The notes under the pieces: model-generated
What the model saw: the letters and a program-made list of their open reading frames with translations, nothing else
The model's database searches: none
Told to the model about the DNA's origin: nothing
Assembly: GCA_009760855.2 (NCBI GenBank)
Contig: WPIO01000007.1
Span: forward strand, 6,932,501 to 6,996,500
Direction of reading: 5' to 3'
Source of the DNA: Cristatella mucedo
Taxonomy: Eukaryota > Bryozoa > Phylactolaemata > Cristatellidae
Length of the DNA: 64,000 nucleotides
Shown here: positions 1 to 12,154 of the stretch, in pieces
Layout of the letters: each line of letters starts with the position of its first letter
How positions within the stretch are numbered: the first letter of the stretch is position 1
Made by a program: the position numbers and the translations under genes

Positions 1-1990
1 GAGAAAGTTGGCGACACTACGGACGACGGCCGCGACAGCAAAATAGCTTGCTTACAGTTATTCGCAAATGATCGCAGTAAAGGACACACGCGGACGAGTG
101 GGCTGCGACGCGCGCGCCACGACGGAGAGAAGAGGGCGGTCCGCGCCGAGCGTACCAAAAAGCAAGGAGCCGCCGCAACGCGGCCGACAGGACGATCGTG
201 CGCGCTCGCATGTTACAGCGGAGCAGCTAATGCTCGCCCGGGCTTGCTCTGCACACGGGCAGCGCTACGCTAGAACGGCAGCCTGGCCTCCTTCTCCTCC
301 CCCTCGACGTTCCGCCGACGACGACAGGACGCAGGCGATACACAAGCTCCATTCGCGGCCGCACGGTCCACTAGTGCCGGAACTGCATCTACGCGATTCA
401 GGCGGGCCTTGCGCTCTAGGAGATAACCTAAATCACACAGGGTATGGTGATTTTGAACTTCCTTTACCTCGCGGCCATCGCTTTTAGCGTTCCGTACTAC
501 CAGCTTCCCGCAGTCTCCATTTCCGGGCACAGCACCACGCAGAGCGGTCCCCCCCCAGTTGAGTGGATTTACACTTCCGGTCTCGTGAGCCCCTGGGAAC
601 GCCGGAGTTCGTGTGGGTCCGCCCACCAATATCCCTACCTCCTCCTCCCCTCCAAACAAACCCCACTTCCAGCTAGCTCACCCCGGGTCGATCGGGCTTC
701 CGTGTGTAGAATTGCTAACGCGACTAAGACTAAAACATGCGTAAAGGAAGAAAATATGACATTTATATCCAGCGCAAAAGGTATCACCTCGCAAGGAACT
801 GGAGCACGCTGATGTTGACCGCTTAAGTTATCGAGAAGACTTCCGGGTTACTTTAAATCCGACAATTGACTGCGAAGCACGCTTGTTTCCTATAGTCTTA
901 ATAATTCTCAGCTAATAGCTAATAATTCTCAGATTCTTCGGCTGCGGATTATCTGAAATGCTCGAAGGCAATACGCCAACTAGAATACAACTTACATGCA
1001 ACTCTACTTCCACCTCTTACGTAGTTGCCGAGCAACACGTCGACGGAGTTACTGAAACTTCGAACTTCGCAAGCATGCTAATCGACAGGAATGCCAGTTG
1101 CACATGGTTCTTCTAAGCAGTGAAGCCCAGAGCTCATCCACAACTAGCCTGGTTGAGCGATAAACAAATAAATATTATTGGTTAGTTCGGCGCTCTGTGA
1201 GATATTGGTCTATATACGGGCACTTCACGTTTGCCGCAGCGCTCGGGCGCACGATCCCGGCCATCAAGAGGTGAGCACCTCACCCCTTGGCCAAACCAGG
1301 TGGTCCAAAGCAGCAGACTGGCTATATGGGTGATCAAGAAACGATGTAGGCGACACTAGTGTACTAGTAATAATATCAACGATACTGACAACACAAATAA
1401 TTGGTCATTTGTATAGCGCAATAGGAGAAGTAAATCTATCCGAGTGCTTTACAGCTCGCATCAAGGGAATCAAAAGCCATTGGCTAATGGCATCAAAGTA
1501 ATCGTCCTTATAAGAGTCTGTAAGAGCACACGCAAGGATCATGCTCCAAGCTGCAAGAAGACACCCAAGACCATTGGTGATTATGACATCTGGCTATTAA
1601 AATGTACAATGAAATAATCATGCACAGCTTGGGACGCACAAAAAAACAAGTTCATTCGAGCGAATGGAAAGCGAAACGAAATTGATGCGTCTTCAGCAGA
1701 GACTACAATGAAGTAAATCATTACCGGTAGTGACGGAAGCTGGACGCGAGGTCCAGACTTTCGTGTATGCAAACTTGCATCCCAGTTTGCTTTATTATCC
1801 CAAAGCGGCTAAATGCGATGCAGGCAGCTGTCGTCACCCGGGGGCTTACCTGCCCTTTGGTTAGAGCTCGGGTGGGCGGTGGTGGTGCCCATGGGTGTTT
1901 TGGTTGTCGGTCCGAGAAAGTCGTGCGCTTTGCATGTATTATCCGGCACGGAGTGGTGCCCGTCGCTCAGTGCTCGCATCTAAAAGTATA
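1..1990. other. No gene seen
   Basis: GC-rich to about 430, then average composition. Open frames at 68-487 and 444-812 show no domain or good splice context. Confidence 0.5.
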
Positions 1991-2545
1991 ATTGTGGCTG
2001 CAAGACTCATTTTCAAATCCCAGTGTCTCCTTTACTAAAAGCGCTAGGATTGCTGCCACTTGATCCACAAATACAGAACAAAATTCTTAAGTTGACCTAC
2101 GAGGCCCACCATGGCTTGAATCCTCTATGCCTAGTTGAACCGCTGCACCAGTTTCAGCCTGCTCGTGCCCTCGGGTCCTGTGTGGATAATAAATTAGCAG
2201 CTCCGTTCCTCCACTTAAAGACCGTTGGTGAAAAAAGCTTTAGCTCTGCAGGTCCTAGACTGTGGAACTCGCTTCTACGATTCTTACGCAGCGATAACTA
2301 CTCTCCTGTTGCCAACTGTGGCTCATCCTTTTCAACGGTCCTGAGCTGCTACTTCCATGCTATCTACAACTCCAACTGCTCTCCTGACTCTGCTATGCTT
2401 CTCACTTTCTCTTTGTTGCGTGAGGTGAAGCTTGTTGGCTATCGAATGCGTACCGAAAGCCGCTTAGGCTGTGAGTGCGCGATACAAAACTCTTCTGCAT
2501 AACACCCACGTAGTCTTTGTGGCCTTGTGGAATTACAGACGTAGA
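1991..2545 (+). mobile_element. L2-like family B fragment (B1), ORF2 C-terminus and 3' end
   Basis: The frame VSPLLKALGLLPLDPQIQNK through FSSAGPRLWNSL is the C-terminal domain that follows the reverse transcriptase in CR1/L2-type elements. The family-B 3' end follows (RMRTESRLGCEC..QNS frame, then ctttgtggaattacagacgta) and runs straight into the CA microsatellite at 2545. The copy is 5'-truncated, as is normal for target-primed insertions. Confidence 0.8.
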
Positions 2546-2567
2546 CACACACACACACACACACACA

Positions 2568-2611
<44 letters not shown>

Positions 2612-2636
2612 CACACACACGCGTGCGCGAACACAC
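2545..2636. repeat. (CA)n/(CGCA)n microsatellite
   Basis: CA repeats flank a central ACGC block of about nine units. It starts exactly at the 3' end of L2 copy B1, suggesting growth from the retrotransposon tail. Confidence 0.95.
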
Positions 2637-2639
2637 AAT

Positions 2640-4985
2640 CGTAACGTTGGCTATAGTGAACTGGTAGTCCGATGCAGCACCGCCTTGAGGGTTCCTTTTC
2701 GCGCTTGTGAATGCTTGAATCGGTGTTGCTCCGTGTACGCGCACTAGTCTTTGTCTTATTCTTAAGGTGAAGGGCCACTAAGCAATTCACAGCGTAAGTG
2801 ACGCTTCTTTAATGAGCGGAACGGAGAGCGCCAAGCGCATCGTGCAAGGGTGCAAGCATGTATTTGTGTATAATATTATTATATTATGTTAACATTATAT
2901 TATATCTCCGTCGGTAACTTCGCAAAGACAGGTGGTTGTTGAGATTGTGCATGGCGCGTGAGAGTATTGTAGGATTTTGCACGAGTTGTTTGGCACTGAT
3001 CGGGACAACTGGTACGTGACCCGGTACGCGCTCGAACGCACCGAGAGCTCCTGCCTGGAGCTGGCTAGCGTATCCCCCCTCGCACTGACCCGCGTCAAAG
3101 CGCAGGCTTAGCCAAGTTGGTCGATCTCCGGGGGGGGGGGGGTCGCATCCTTGGTCAGCTTCAAAGCCTTGCTGGGTCCAGACGTTCGTCCTTCCGAGAT
3201 CCGCCATACTGGCGGTTCCGACCGGTAGCGCCGAGCCGTACGCCGCGACTGAGGGCGCGCGTGCGCCGAGCTGGACAGCTCGCGCTGAGCCGTGTCATTA
3301 TTTCAAACCGTGCGATTGAAAACAGCTATTTTGCTGCGTAGTGAAATAATTAGCGCAGCCAATACTAACGTGAAGACATGCCAGTTGATTATGGAAATCA
3401 GGATTAGAGATTTTATAGCGCAGAAAAGAACTAAACTTAAACTTCTAGCGAATTTTCATCTAATGAAGATTTCTTATGGATGCTTGTGGGCTTGGGCAAT
3501 GGAGCGTAGGCAAGACGCATTAATGAAGCTTTTACAAATGGAAACTCTTAAGAGACAACGAGGTTGAGTGTAGCAAAAGCACAATAGGGAGATGTGTGCT
3601 TTCCGAACTCAAATGTCCGTAGAAACGCTCGCGAAAACGCCCAGCGCCGAATTTTAAATTGAATGCACGATTCGGCTGCTATTTTTCTTCCCCCATCAAG
3701 GGAAAGTGGCGCAAGCCGAGAAGAGATTTGTCGGTGTGAGCAGCATGGCAGTAGCAGGCGGTCCTTCATTTCTCATCACGTTGCAAACCTATACAAGGCT
3801 CTCACCCCGTAGCATGAACGGATGCTGAGCCTCATGAGGATGTCGAGTCTCACTCGACCTTTGTCTTTAATATTATTATAGCTCCGCTCACTCTCCGAGG
3901 CCGAGGTTCGGCACTACCTCAGTTTCCTCGGCTTTTTAGATACGGCTCGAAAAGCGGCCTGAGGCTTTCCTGTCAACCGCTCGCTGTGCCTTGGCGCCTA
4001 AACTTTGAACCCTCGGCGTTTCGCTGTATAGATCGAGTTAGCTTCAGCTAACGGCGCAGTGCCCACAGGCGCCCACACTAGTCCAATGCCGACTCGGCGT
4101 GAGCAGGCATCGACAGCAGGCTGCGGACGTGCCATCAGTAGAGCTCGAGCAACTGTTCTGCCATCCTGTAGGCGGTCGGTGGCAGCAGCAGGGGATGGCA
4201 GCAGGGGGGTGGCAGCAGGGGGGTGGGCAGAGGAGGCCACTGACGCCTCTCCGTCTGAAGTCTGAACATATTAATTCATTCGCATGGCACACAACGACAG
4301 CTTGGTCTCCATTCAGGCGCTATACATATTTTGCAGGGCTCGATTCCACGGCATCGATCGTTAAAGACCAGCACCACCGTACACCTGGGGGTGGCCTACT
4401 GCACGATATGAATGGCTCAGTACGAAATCAACTCGTTATCATAAGCTCATAAGCGGGGCTGTCATCATCCGAACGCAACAACGATCGAAAAGAACAGCAG
4501 CTGCCTCTAGCGGCTGAGTAGCACGGAAGCGGGCGTACTACAAGAAGTTGAGCAAAGACACTTTACACACTGCGAACCGTCTAAAGTAGCTATAGCTTTA
4601 GATGGCGTACGCGCACTCGAGCGGCATAATTAGTAAACTGGCAAGTTGAATCGGAATTTGAGCTTGCATTACCTCCGATTGACCATTTCTGCCAGCCATG
4701 AGATCGGCGTTAAAATTGACTACCGCCGTGGGAATCAGTCGAGCTTAATGTAATTCAAGGAAACAGAAGGTAATTTCAGCTGGCCAACTGCGTCGTTATT
4801 AGCTGTGGTTTGCTTATGTGTGCACATACCTGAAATAGATGGGCGATACCAACTGAACCACTGCCGACGCAAGATTCTTTTTGGGCGAAAGGAATCCCAC
4901 GAATCTTGTAAGGTCAAAATTGTCTAATAGTTAAACTATCGACTCGATTTGCTGGCCAGAACTAGTAAATTAATTGAGCCGTCTC
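2640..4985. other. No gene seen
   Basis: Unique-looking sequence with a G run at about 3130 and the G-rich repeat at 4178. No recognisable coding or mobile sequence. Confidence 0.5.
4178..4230 (+). repeat. GGCAGCAGGGGGGT short tandem repeat, G-quadruplex-prone
   Basis: About three decaying units of ggcagcaggg with runs of four to six G, which could fold into a G-quadruplex on the plus strand. Confidence 0.8.
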
Positions 4986-4989
4986 TGGT

Positions 4990-5180
4990 ATTTATAAATA
5001 AATACTAGCTGATTTAACAGCCTCTTTTGTTTAGCGACAGAAGAAACCTGACAGTTATCGCCTCCGATTTCAGCATGAAGATTCGCCCACCAGTGGATTA
5101 GAACCCACAACCTCGGTATCGAGGTCATGAAAATTCACGAAAAGCCTTACCGAGTGCCATCACGGCTCACCTAGCATTTA
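4990..5180 (-). mobile_element. tRNA-derived SINE, family S (S1)
   Basis: Reverse complement of the S2 body: ctgatttaacagcctctttt, tagcgacagaaga, a decayed gatgaa segment, then gattagaacccacaacctcg (degenerate B box) and gccatcacggctcacc at the tRNA-like 5' end. An AT-rich tail (ttataaataaatac) lies at the low-coordinate side, as expected for a minus-strand insertion. Confidence 0.75.
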
Positions 5181-5184
5181 GCAT

Positions 5185-7890
5185 TTTACCATATGGAGCT
5201 AAATGCTTTGAACGCCGCCTTTTAATTCGCCTGTGGTTTCGTCTACAGCCTACCATCGTGTCTCGAAAATGTCACAGACGAGCTAATAGTCAACAGACCG
5301 ACTTCGAGTTTGGACTGCACTCGTTTCGCATTTGCTTGAAGATCTTATACTTGGGTTTTCTTAATTCATCCTGCTACTCGGTTACTCGGAGTTCCTCGGA
5401 GCTTCGAGATCCTACCCTGCCAGTTTCGAACCGTGTTCCGAACAGCCTGCCCCTATGCCGTGCAAACTCCATAACTTGGCCAATATTTCACCGAATTGCC
5501 TGCAAGCTAGTTAGAATAAGAGTTGGGTCCTACTAGCTTAACTCGAATCCTGGTCAGCTTGGACGCGCCTACAGCAAGTTGTGCTATAGATGACCTCAAA
5601 CGTCCATGAGTTTGATATCCTGCTTTAGTTTTTCATTACTCAATGCCAAATATTATTTCTTCAGGTAATTCGAGTGGACTTGAGTTTGCTGTATCCGTTT
5701 GAGTCGCTTGAATTTTCTAATAAGTAATGGAAAATGTGAACTTTTAATTCTTCCAGCTTCACATACTTGAGAAATTCAGGCCAGATCGCGACTCTTCAAG
5801 GACATCCGATGGTCCTCATTAAATCCACAGTCAAATCTTAATTTAATCAATGCTGCCACCCTTGCTTGTGCTAGTTCTCGGAATAATGGTTCCGTCTGTT
5901 CTCATTCTGTGAATGATTATTGAATCTGTCCTGGAGATAAATCCCACGTTTTTGGGGCCTCATCATACCTCTGTGCTTTCTCTCTCCAGCATGCCAGGTT
6001 TCATGTCATGTGCGTGCATGGCATCTGCATCCATGACATGCTTGCATGCGAAGCCCAATTCAGAGCTCGTTCAGCCTCGTTCATCTATGACGTCCCCCCC
6101 CCCCGGCGGGCGATCCACTGCCTGGCTAGCCGTGGCTGTTCCGCCTGGTGGGTGGATATTTCAGCTGGCTTCCAAGAGGCGAATGGTGCTTGATGTCGAG
6201 GAAGAGGAGAATAAAGAGTCTACGCAAGCTAGATAAATGGCAAAGCTTATTTTAAGTGTCCAGAAAGGGATTTAGTTCTCAGCGGGTGTTATTCAAATAT
6301 CATTATTATTACTATTGATAACAATTGCCAGAAGGCTAACTGAAAGCGGACCATTTAGAGAAGCGCCCCGCCGGAGGAACAAAGGGGCTTGCTTAATACT
6401 AGATATTGCAGAGCATCTCAGCTGAAACACGATGTACATTTATTTTCAAAAGTGTCTCAGCCTCCGAGGTCTCGAAAGCGTCCCCTCCAGATATAAAGCT
6501 GGAAGTAGTACGGTGAGTGCCTCCAGGGGCAGCACAGAAAATTGGGCTAGCTGAGCCGGCATGAAATTAGCTGGGCACCAAATACGATCGGTAGAGTGCC
6601 CATCTATCCGATTATTAAATCTCTATATTCCCAGCAATAGTCACTTACAGTAAGTTATCATATCCAGCACGGAATATTGTAGCCCTGCAGAGATATATCC
6701 ATATTCTCAAGTGGTTATTATAGCTGATAATTTTTAAAATCTATTGCTAGTGGGATTAAACGCCAAACATAGAAACTGGAATTTTTGTAAGGCTACGTGC
6801 TCATTGGGTAAGCGAGAGCTCTGGACGCACTAAAGTGGCTTGCAGCACTGAGTAGCAATTACAAAGGTTCTCAACATATGCGTGTCCAAAAGTAGTGGCG
6901 AATATTCAACGCAATATCCGTTCCGAACCCTCTAGTAACATATGGACACTTTTCTGACCTTGCAGATGAATAAAAGAAGAGAGAGGCTCAAGCAAGGCTG
7001 CCGCAGCCCTAGAGTCTGGCCTCGCGACAAGGAATCTACTATGCACACGCTCGGCCGACCCGGTTCAGTCCACGTTCCATAGAGCTACATCAAAGGATAC
7101 GCCGCTTCGGTCTTTGAGTGTGCATGCCACGCATGTACTGGCGCTTCACTGACAGTAAGTTTGGCAGATATCATATGCTAGAATTTTTATTTGCATATTG
7201 TATCATTATATCGGAACATATTTATCAACAGGAATAAAAATTACCTACGGACTAATGAACCAGATGAATACGCATCCACAAGATACACATCGACCATTAC
7301 AAATACGAACGACGGGTTAACGCACAAAATGGAGAAGCATTGCTTAAGTCGTCATGGTGGTCATCGCGACCGTCTTCGCCGGCACTGGGGTGCGAATCTT
7401 ACCGATTGCATTCATTGTAAAGCAAGTGTACAAAGAAAAATAAAACCAGTGTCCTCCAACTTACAGGTGCACGAGTAGATGCTGCAGCAACTCCTGCAAA
7501 GTCGAAAATATAAAACACCAAATTAGGAAGCCGAGCAGGTTGAACAAATGGTAGCGAGCCTCGGTGCCATCAATTTTGTAATCCATTTTGCACAGCTCGT
7601 ACGGAGTCTCACTTGTTTGCACAAACATCCAGGAGTAACACCAACTCACAAAGCAGGAAAGCATCGCAATTTAAAAATCATCCTACACAATCATTAAAAA
7701 AGTAAATGATTATAGGCATTCTTTATGATGATGTTTATTCATTGACTCAAAAGACACAGACTGTGTTCTTCCAAATGTGTTGGTAGTCTTTAGAAATGTT
7801 CTGCAGGTAGCAGCCGAATTCCCAGTCAGAGGACACCCGAAACGTGATGCTTAACTATGAGACTTTCCTCTTAGCTGTTGTGCGACCACC
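5185..7890. other. No gene seen
   Basis: Average composition, a C run at about 6093, no recognised element. Short frames look incidental. Confidence 0.5.
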
Positions 7891-7894
7891 GCAG

Positions 7895-8520
7895 TGATCG
7901 GAATGTAGGTGTCGTCTTTAACAGCTGCCCACATTTTTAAAGATTTGTTAAGAATGCTACCTCAACAGCTAACCTCGCATCCGATCCCTATCATAATTTA
8001 CGGACTGTCTACTACGGTGGCTTGCAAAGCATTTAACTAGCTCCCTGGTTCTGTCTAGGCTGGGTTATTGCTATTCCATTATTATTGCAATTTCGCTGAG
8101 TCAGCAAAAGCCAAAATGCCACTGAAGCTTGTTATGAATGCGGCTGCACGGCTAGTCAATAAATCCCAAACGTTCAATCACGTGTCTCCTTTACCGAAGG
8201 AGCTACGATGGCTACCGGTTGACCAACGGATACAAACCTCTTACGCTGACCTTCAAGGCTCTCCGTGACTTGGTTCCTTCGTACCTAGCCGAAGTGCTTC
8301 ACTAGTTTCGGCCTCCTCGTGTCCTAAGGACTTCTATGAACCGCTCATGCCTTCCATTCCTACTCTTAAAACACAAGCGTTTGCTCTGCGTTTGTCCTAG
8401 ACTGGGTAGCTTCCATCCGCGACGCCTACGCAACGACGTCTATTATTCTGCTGCCTTGTCCAATCGCGAGGTCACGAACCCGTGAAATAGTTTAGCTAGC
8501 GTTTTCTTGCCTCAGCCCTA
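7895..8520 (+). mobile_element. Diverged L2-like fragment (B2, B-related)
   Basis: Frames broken by shifts spell HIFKDLLRMLP, then SRLGYC, then the PLPKELRWLPVDQRIQ segment and YLAEVLH, matching the usual order in the L2 C-terminal region. It is more decayed than the other B copies and has lost a recognisable 3' tail. Confidence 0.65.
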
Positions 8521-8524
8521 ATTT

Positions 8525-9330
8525 TGAGCAGCTGTAAGTTTTCTTTCTCTCCGGCGAGTACAAGCGAGTGTGGTGTGCGCCTGCGACTTCTGCTGCTGTA
8601 ATTCGCGAAGCGGCCTGACACTAATGTACATGCATCACCTGTGGCCAATAGTTAAGCCATTGACGCAGAGCAGCGTCAGGCGGCCACTAATGCAGACTAT
8701 ATTTCGTGTCGTTTGCTGCGATTGATTGGGCTTCCGCATATGTGCCCGTTGTGAGTAATAAAAGAGAGTCTCATTACTGCCCACATGCGCCCGCTGTGTC
8801 TCCGTGAGACTCCCGCTAGAACAGCCCCCCCCCCCCCCCGCTAGAGACACCGTCACACAACACGAGTACTGCTCACGCATTTGCCACAAATGAACTTTGC
8901 CCTGACTGGGCGTGACTGCTCGCTCGCTCACCCTAATAAGCTATTTCCCTTTAGGTCTATAACAGTCAGGAAGGCGAGAACGTTCGGATAGGCTGATCTT
9001 GCAAGGACGGCTCTGCTCTGCCTGTAGATGCTCGGCACTAGCAAGGTGCACGGCCATGGTCATTCGACGGAAAGGTGAAAAGTAGCGAAGCTTGAAGTGC
9101 TTGAATGGCTACACCTAAATTATCAGGAATCATCCGTCCTCATCCCTGAACGTTCTGAACGTCAGCTGCTGAACCCCGCGAAATTCAATGCGGCGTAAAC
9201 AAACACCAAGCAACATCCAGCGCAGCATGCAAATGAACTCGCGAGCGAGAAATGTGTCCGTCAACTAAGAAATGTTCTAAATGAACACTGCCAAGCAAGC
9301 ACGGTAGTATTTTTTTAGGAGAGCAAACGT
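8525..9330. other. No gene seen
   Basis: Contains a C run at about 8825-8841. Nothing else recognised. Confidence 0.5.
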
Positions 9331-9334
9331 CACA

Positions 9335-9895
9335 CCACCTCTCGCCGACCTGCACTATCTATCGGTCAAACAACGGATCGACTTCGAGGTTTTTTTGCTG
9401 AATTTTCGGTCCCTCCATTACTTGGCTCCAGCCTACCTATGAGATCTACTGCCCCACCAGGCTGAGCATTGCACCACCCACTTTTCGGATTCTAACTGTT
9501 TACCTATACCTCGTAATAACCTCAAATCCTTGGGAGACCGTGCATTTGGTTCGTATGCTCCCAAAGCCTGGAACTCCCGACTGGTGTCAGAACGTTCCCT
9601 GACTTGACCACATTTGAAAAGAACTTAAAATTGCACATATTTATGACAGCATTTAGTGGGTCTCAGTGATTTATCTTTTCTGTGCTTATGCGTGCTGACA
9701 CTGTGCATGCTGCCACTAACCATATTTGCAGGCTGACCCTGTGCGTCACCCGCAACCGTGTTATGCTTGTTGTCGTTGAGGATGATACAACTCACCATTT
9801 GACCGTGTTTCCATTGCATAAAATGTAAAGCACCAAGATAAGGATTGAGTTCTCTGAGGGTGCGTTATTTAGTGAATTGTTATTATTATTATTCT
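9335..9895 (+). mobile_element. L2-like family A fragment (A1), C-terminus and 3' end
   Basis: Begins at the LADLHYLSVKQRID segment and runs through FGSYAPKAWNS and the 3' UTR to a diverged stem-loop (attgagttctctgagggtgc) and a TTATTATT tail. Frameshifts are present. It is 5'-truncated. Confidence 0.8.
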
Positions 9896-10454
9896 TATGG
9901 CCCTAGCCAGCCATCGGATGGCACTCTCGTTGAGCAGCTCCGGCAAATCACGTGATTGACATGTGAGTGAAAGCCGCGATTCACCTTCATCATCTCCAGA
10001 AAAGTGCTTCTGCTAATTAGGGGAGCAACGGACAATATCGCCACCGAAACGATAGAGAAGCTGGTTGCTTTTACAACCCAATAAAGTGCCGGAAGCGACC
10101 AAAAGGCGAAGTGGCAGCATATACAAGCATGCAAAATTGCTAGTTTGCGAAATTCGTTCTTCTCTGTAAAAATAAATAACCCAACACTCGGTGGGATTTT
10201 TTGTTGCCGTCAAACGGCTGTGCTGTACTTGAAGAAGCCAAAACTGCACCCGAGGAACTAGGCCATAGGGTTGTGCTATAGCTTACAGTAAGGAGTGCGT
10301 ATATCTAATTTAAGGTGCAGACCAAAGGCTGAAAACAGATACAAATGACAGTGTTTAAGCAAGGCACACTGTAGGAGAAATAGGGAAGGGTGTCTGTAAT
10401 ATTCTGTATGAAGATGGCTAGTTTGCAGGCTTATTCTGATCACGATGCAATCAG

Positions 10455-10580
10455 CATAATGTAATGTAATGTATCTCAGTCTGTTACTTCACAAAGTCAT
10501 AAGGACTATATGAATGTTATGCAGGGGAGTTTTGTAAATCGCACTCACAGCCTAAGCGGCTCTCAGTACACATTCGGTTG
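10455..10580 (-). mobile_element. L2-like family B 3' end (B3)
   Basis: Reverse complement of the family-B terminus: aatgtaatgtatctcagtctg tail, then the ctttgtgaagtaac block, then the CTESRLGCEC frame. Only about 125 bases were inserted or survive. It sits just downstream of the candidate exon at 10600-10716. Confidence 0.75.
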
Positions 10581-10599
10581 CCAACAGACACATACATAC

Positions 10600-10716
10600 C
10601 AGATCCTGTTGTTGTTATGTTGCGTGGGTAAGTAGTGCATGGACACTGAGACGATGAATTGGCAGGCCTTGTTGTGTAAGCTGCTGGGGTAGTGGTAATA
10701 GTTGGTACATCGGGCC
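10600..10716 (-). CDS. Candidate internal exon, phase 1-1, Thr/Ser/Pro-rich
   Basis: On the minus strand a good acceptor (tgctgtctttcag, AG at 10718-10717) and a good donor (G|GTATGTATG, GT at 10599-10598) bracket 117 bases that are open in one frame. Both boundaries fall in phase 1, the class typical of shuffled extracellular modules. The peptide is rich in Thr, Ser and Pro with two cysteines (segment TTRPANSSSQCPCTTYPRN) and two N-glycosylation-type sequons (NSS, NIT), resembling a mucin-like linker of a secreted or membrane protein. A family-B L2 tail lies immediately downstream (10455-10580). No neighbouring exon is recognisable, so the call rests on splice signals and composition only. 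Confidence 0.25.
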
Positions 10717-10719
10717 CTG

Positions 10720-11525
10720 AAAGACAGCAAAGTCGGCCCGGGTCAGCTAGCCCACCGTGCATGGTTCCAAGACAGGTTGGTTTGCAGCATGTCCCATGCG
10801 TCCATTTTAAACTGACAGCCACGTGATGTAAAGTCACGAGCAGATGACTGACACAAAAGTGATGAGCAATGTCTACCCACAACGAGCACGCACTTCTCCA
10901 GAAGCACGGCTCAGGCAAGATGGACGCAAGTGCTTGCATCATGCATGCATACACACAGAGGCTCTCGCAAAATAATTTTCATGCAGAAATATAAGGTTAC
11001 AAAAATGGTACGCATACTTTCTGTATGCTCACGTATTTTACTCTACATGAACCTTGGCAGTTTTTCATAACTAAGGGCTATGCACTATTGATTGGTCGGT
11101 GGCCGGCCGAGTACACCTAAAGCTGAACTTGGGAACTCACACTCTCAGTTGTCCAGTGCAGACGATTCTGTCGAGCCCATTCAAGGAAAATGAAGGTCGT
11201 AGGGAGCGGCCCAGGTCTCGGTGATTACATGCTACCGTGCGGCATGTTTGACAAATGCCTGGGTATTGACTCATCTGATCTCCATGCCGAGGCATGCAGA
11301 GTTGGTTGTAGCACCGCCGAACCGGCTAACGTGTCTACCAATACAATGTGTTTGGTCTTACTTGTGGCATTCTGCATGAATTTAGGCACTGGCTGAGAGC
11401 GAAAAATTCACATTGCCTCTATTGGTGGTACTACTGCACAGCAGTGCCGCAGGATGTGCCGTCCTTCATGGTTTTGTAGAAGGTTCTGCTTCTTTTGCCT
11501 CTCTCACTCCCCCTCAGTCTAGTTG
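10720..11525. other. Possible upstream intron of the candidate exon, otherwise empty
   Basis: The minus frame continues upstream of 10716 to 10954 with a Cys-rich stretch (GTCCKPTCLG), which could be further exon sequence, but no clear splice pair supports it. Confidence 0.3.
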
Positions 11526-11529
11526 CTTT

Positions 11530-11533
11530 TCAC

Positions 11534-11564
<31 letters not shown>

Positions 11565-11591
11565 TGTCTCTCTCTCCCTCTCTCTCTGGCA

Positions 11592-11686
<95 letters not shown>

Positions 11687-11703
11687 CCTCTCTCTCTGGC
11701 ACT
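11530..11703. repeat. (CT)n microsatellite with duplicated flank
   Basis: A nearly pure CT tract. The sequence gtctctctctccctctctct followed by ctggcacttt occurs on both sides of the pure core (ending at about 11595 and 11705). Confidence 0.95.
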
Positions 11704-12014
11704 TTATCTAAGTTTTCAAAAGTTGCTTGGTTGTGGCAGGCTTCCTCTTGCATAGGCTGTCTACTGAATGAATGCAACCAAGCTATGCATTTCAGATCCC
11801 AAAAGTCAAGCCGTATGCATTCGGGCCTTAGCAGTTCAATAGTAGGCCTGCTCCTGTACACTACCTAGCTACTACTAGCCAACTACAGAAGATGGGAAAC
11901 ACGACGTAGGAAACACAACGTTTGCCTATCGTGTCACGTGCTTTGGCATTTTGCACCTGAGTGCGTTCAGATTGATGACTCATTGAAAGCTTTCAGAACT
12001 GTTTTAAGATGCAA

Positions 12015-12150
12015 TCTGATAATAGTAATAATAATAATGATAAAAATAATAATGACAGCAATAGCATATTGACATTGTACACAATTAGAACGAAATATCT
12101 GTCTAGGCACTTGAAATATGCTGGAGGGAAGCATGCACTTGGTTAGTGAT
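12015..12150 (-). mobile_element. Degenerate L2-like family A 3' end (A19)
   Basis: An ATT-rich tail (aatagtaataataataatg) is followed by gaaatatctgtctaggcac and ttgaaatatgctgg, recognisable as the decayed family-A stem-loop and 3' UTR in reverse orientation. Confidence 0.5.
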
Positions 12151-12154
12151 TGCT

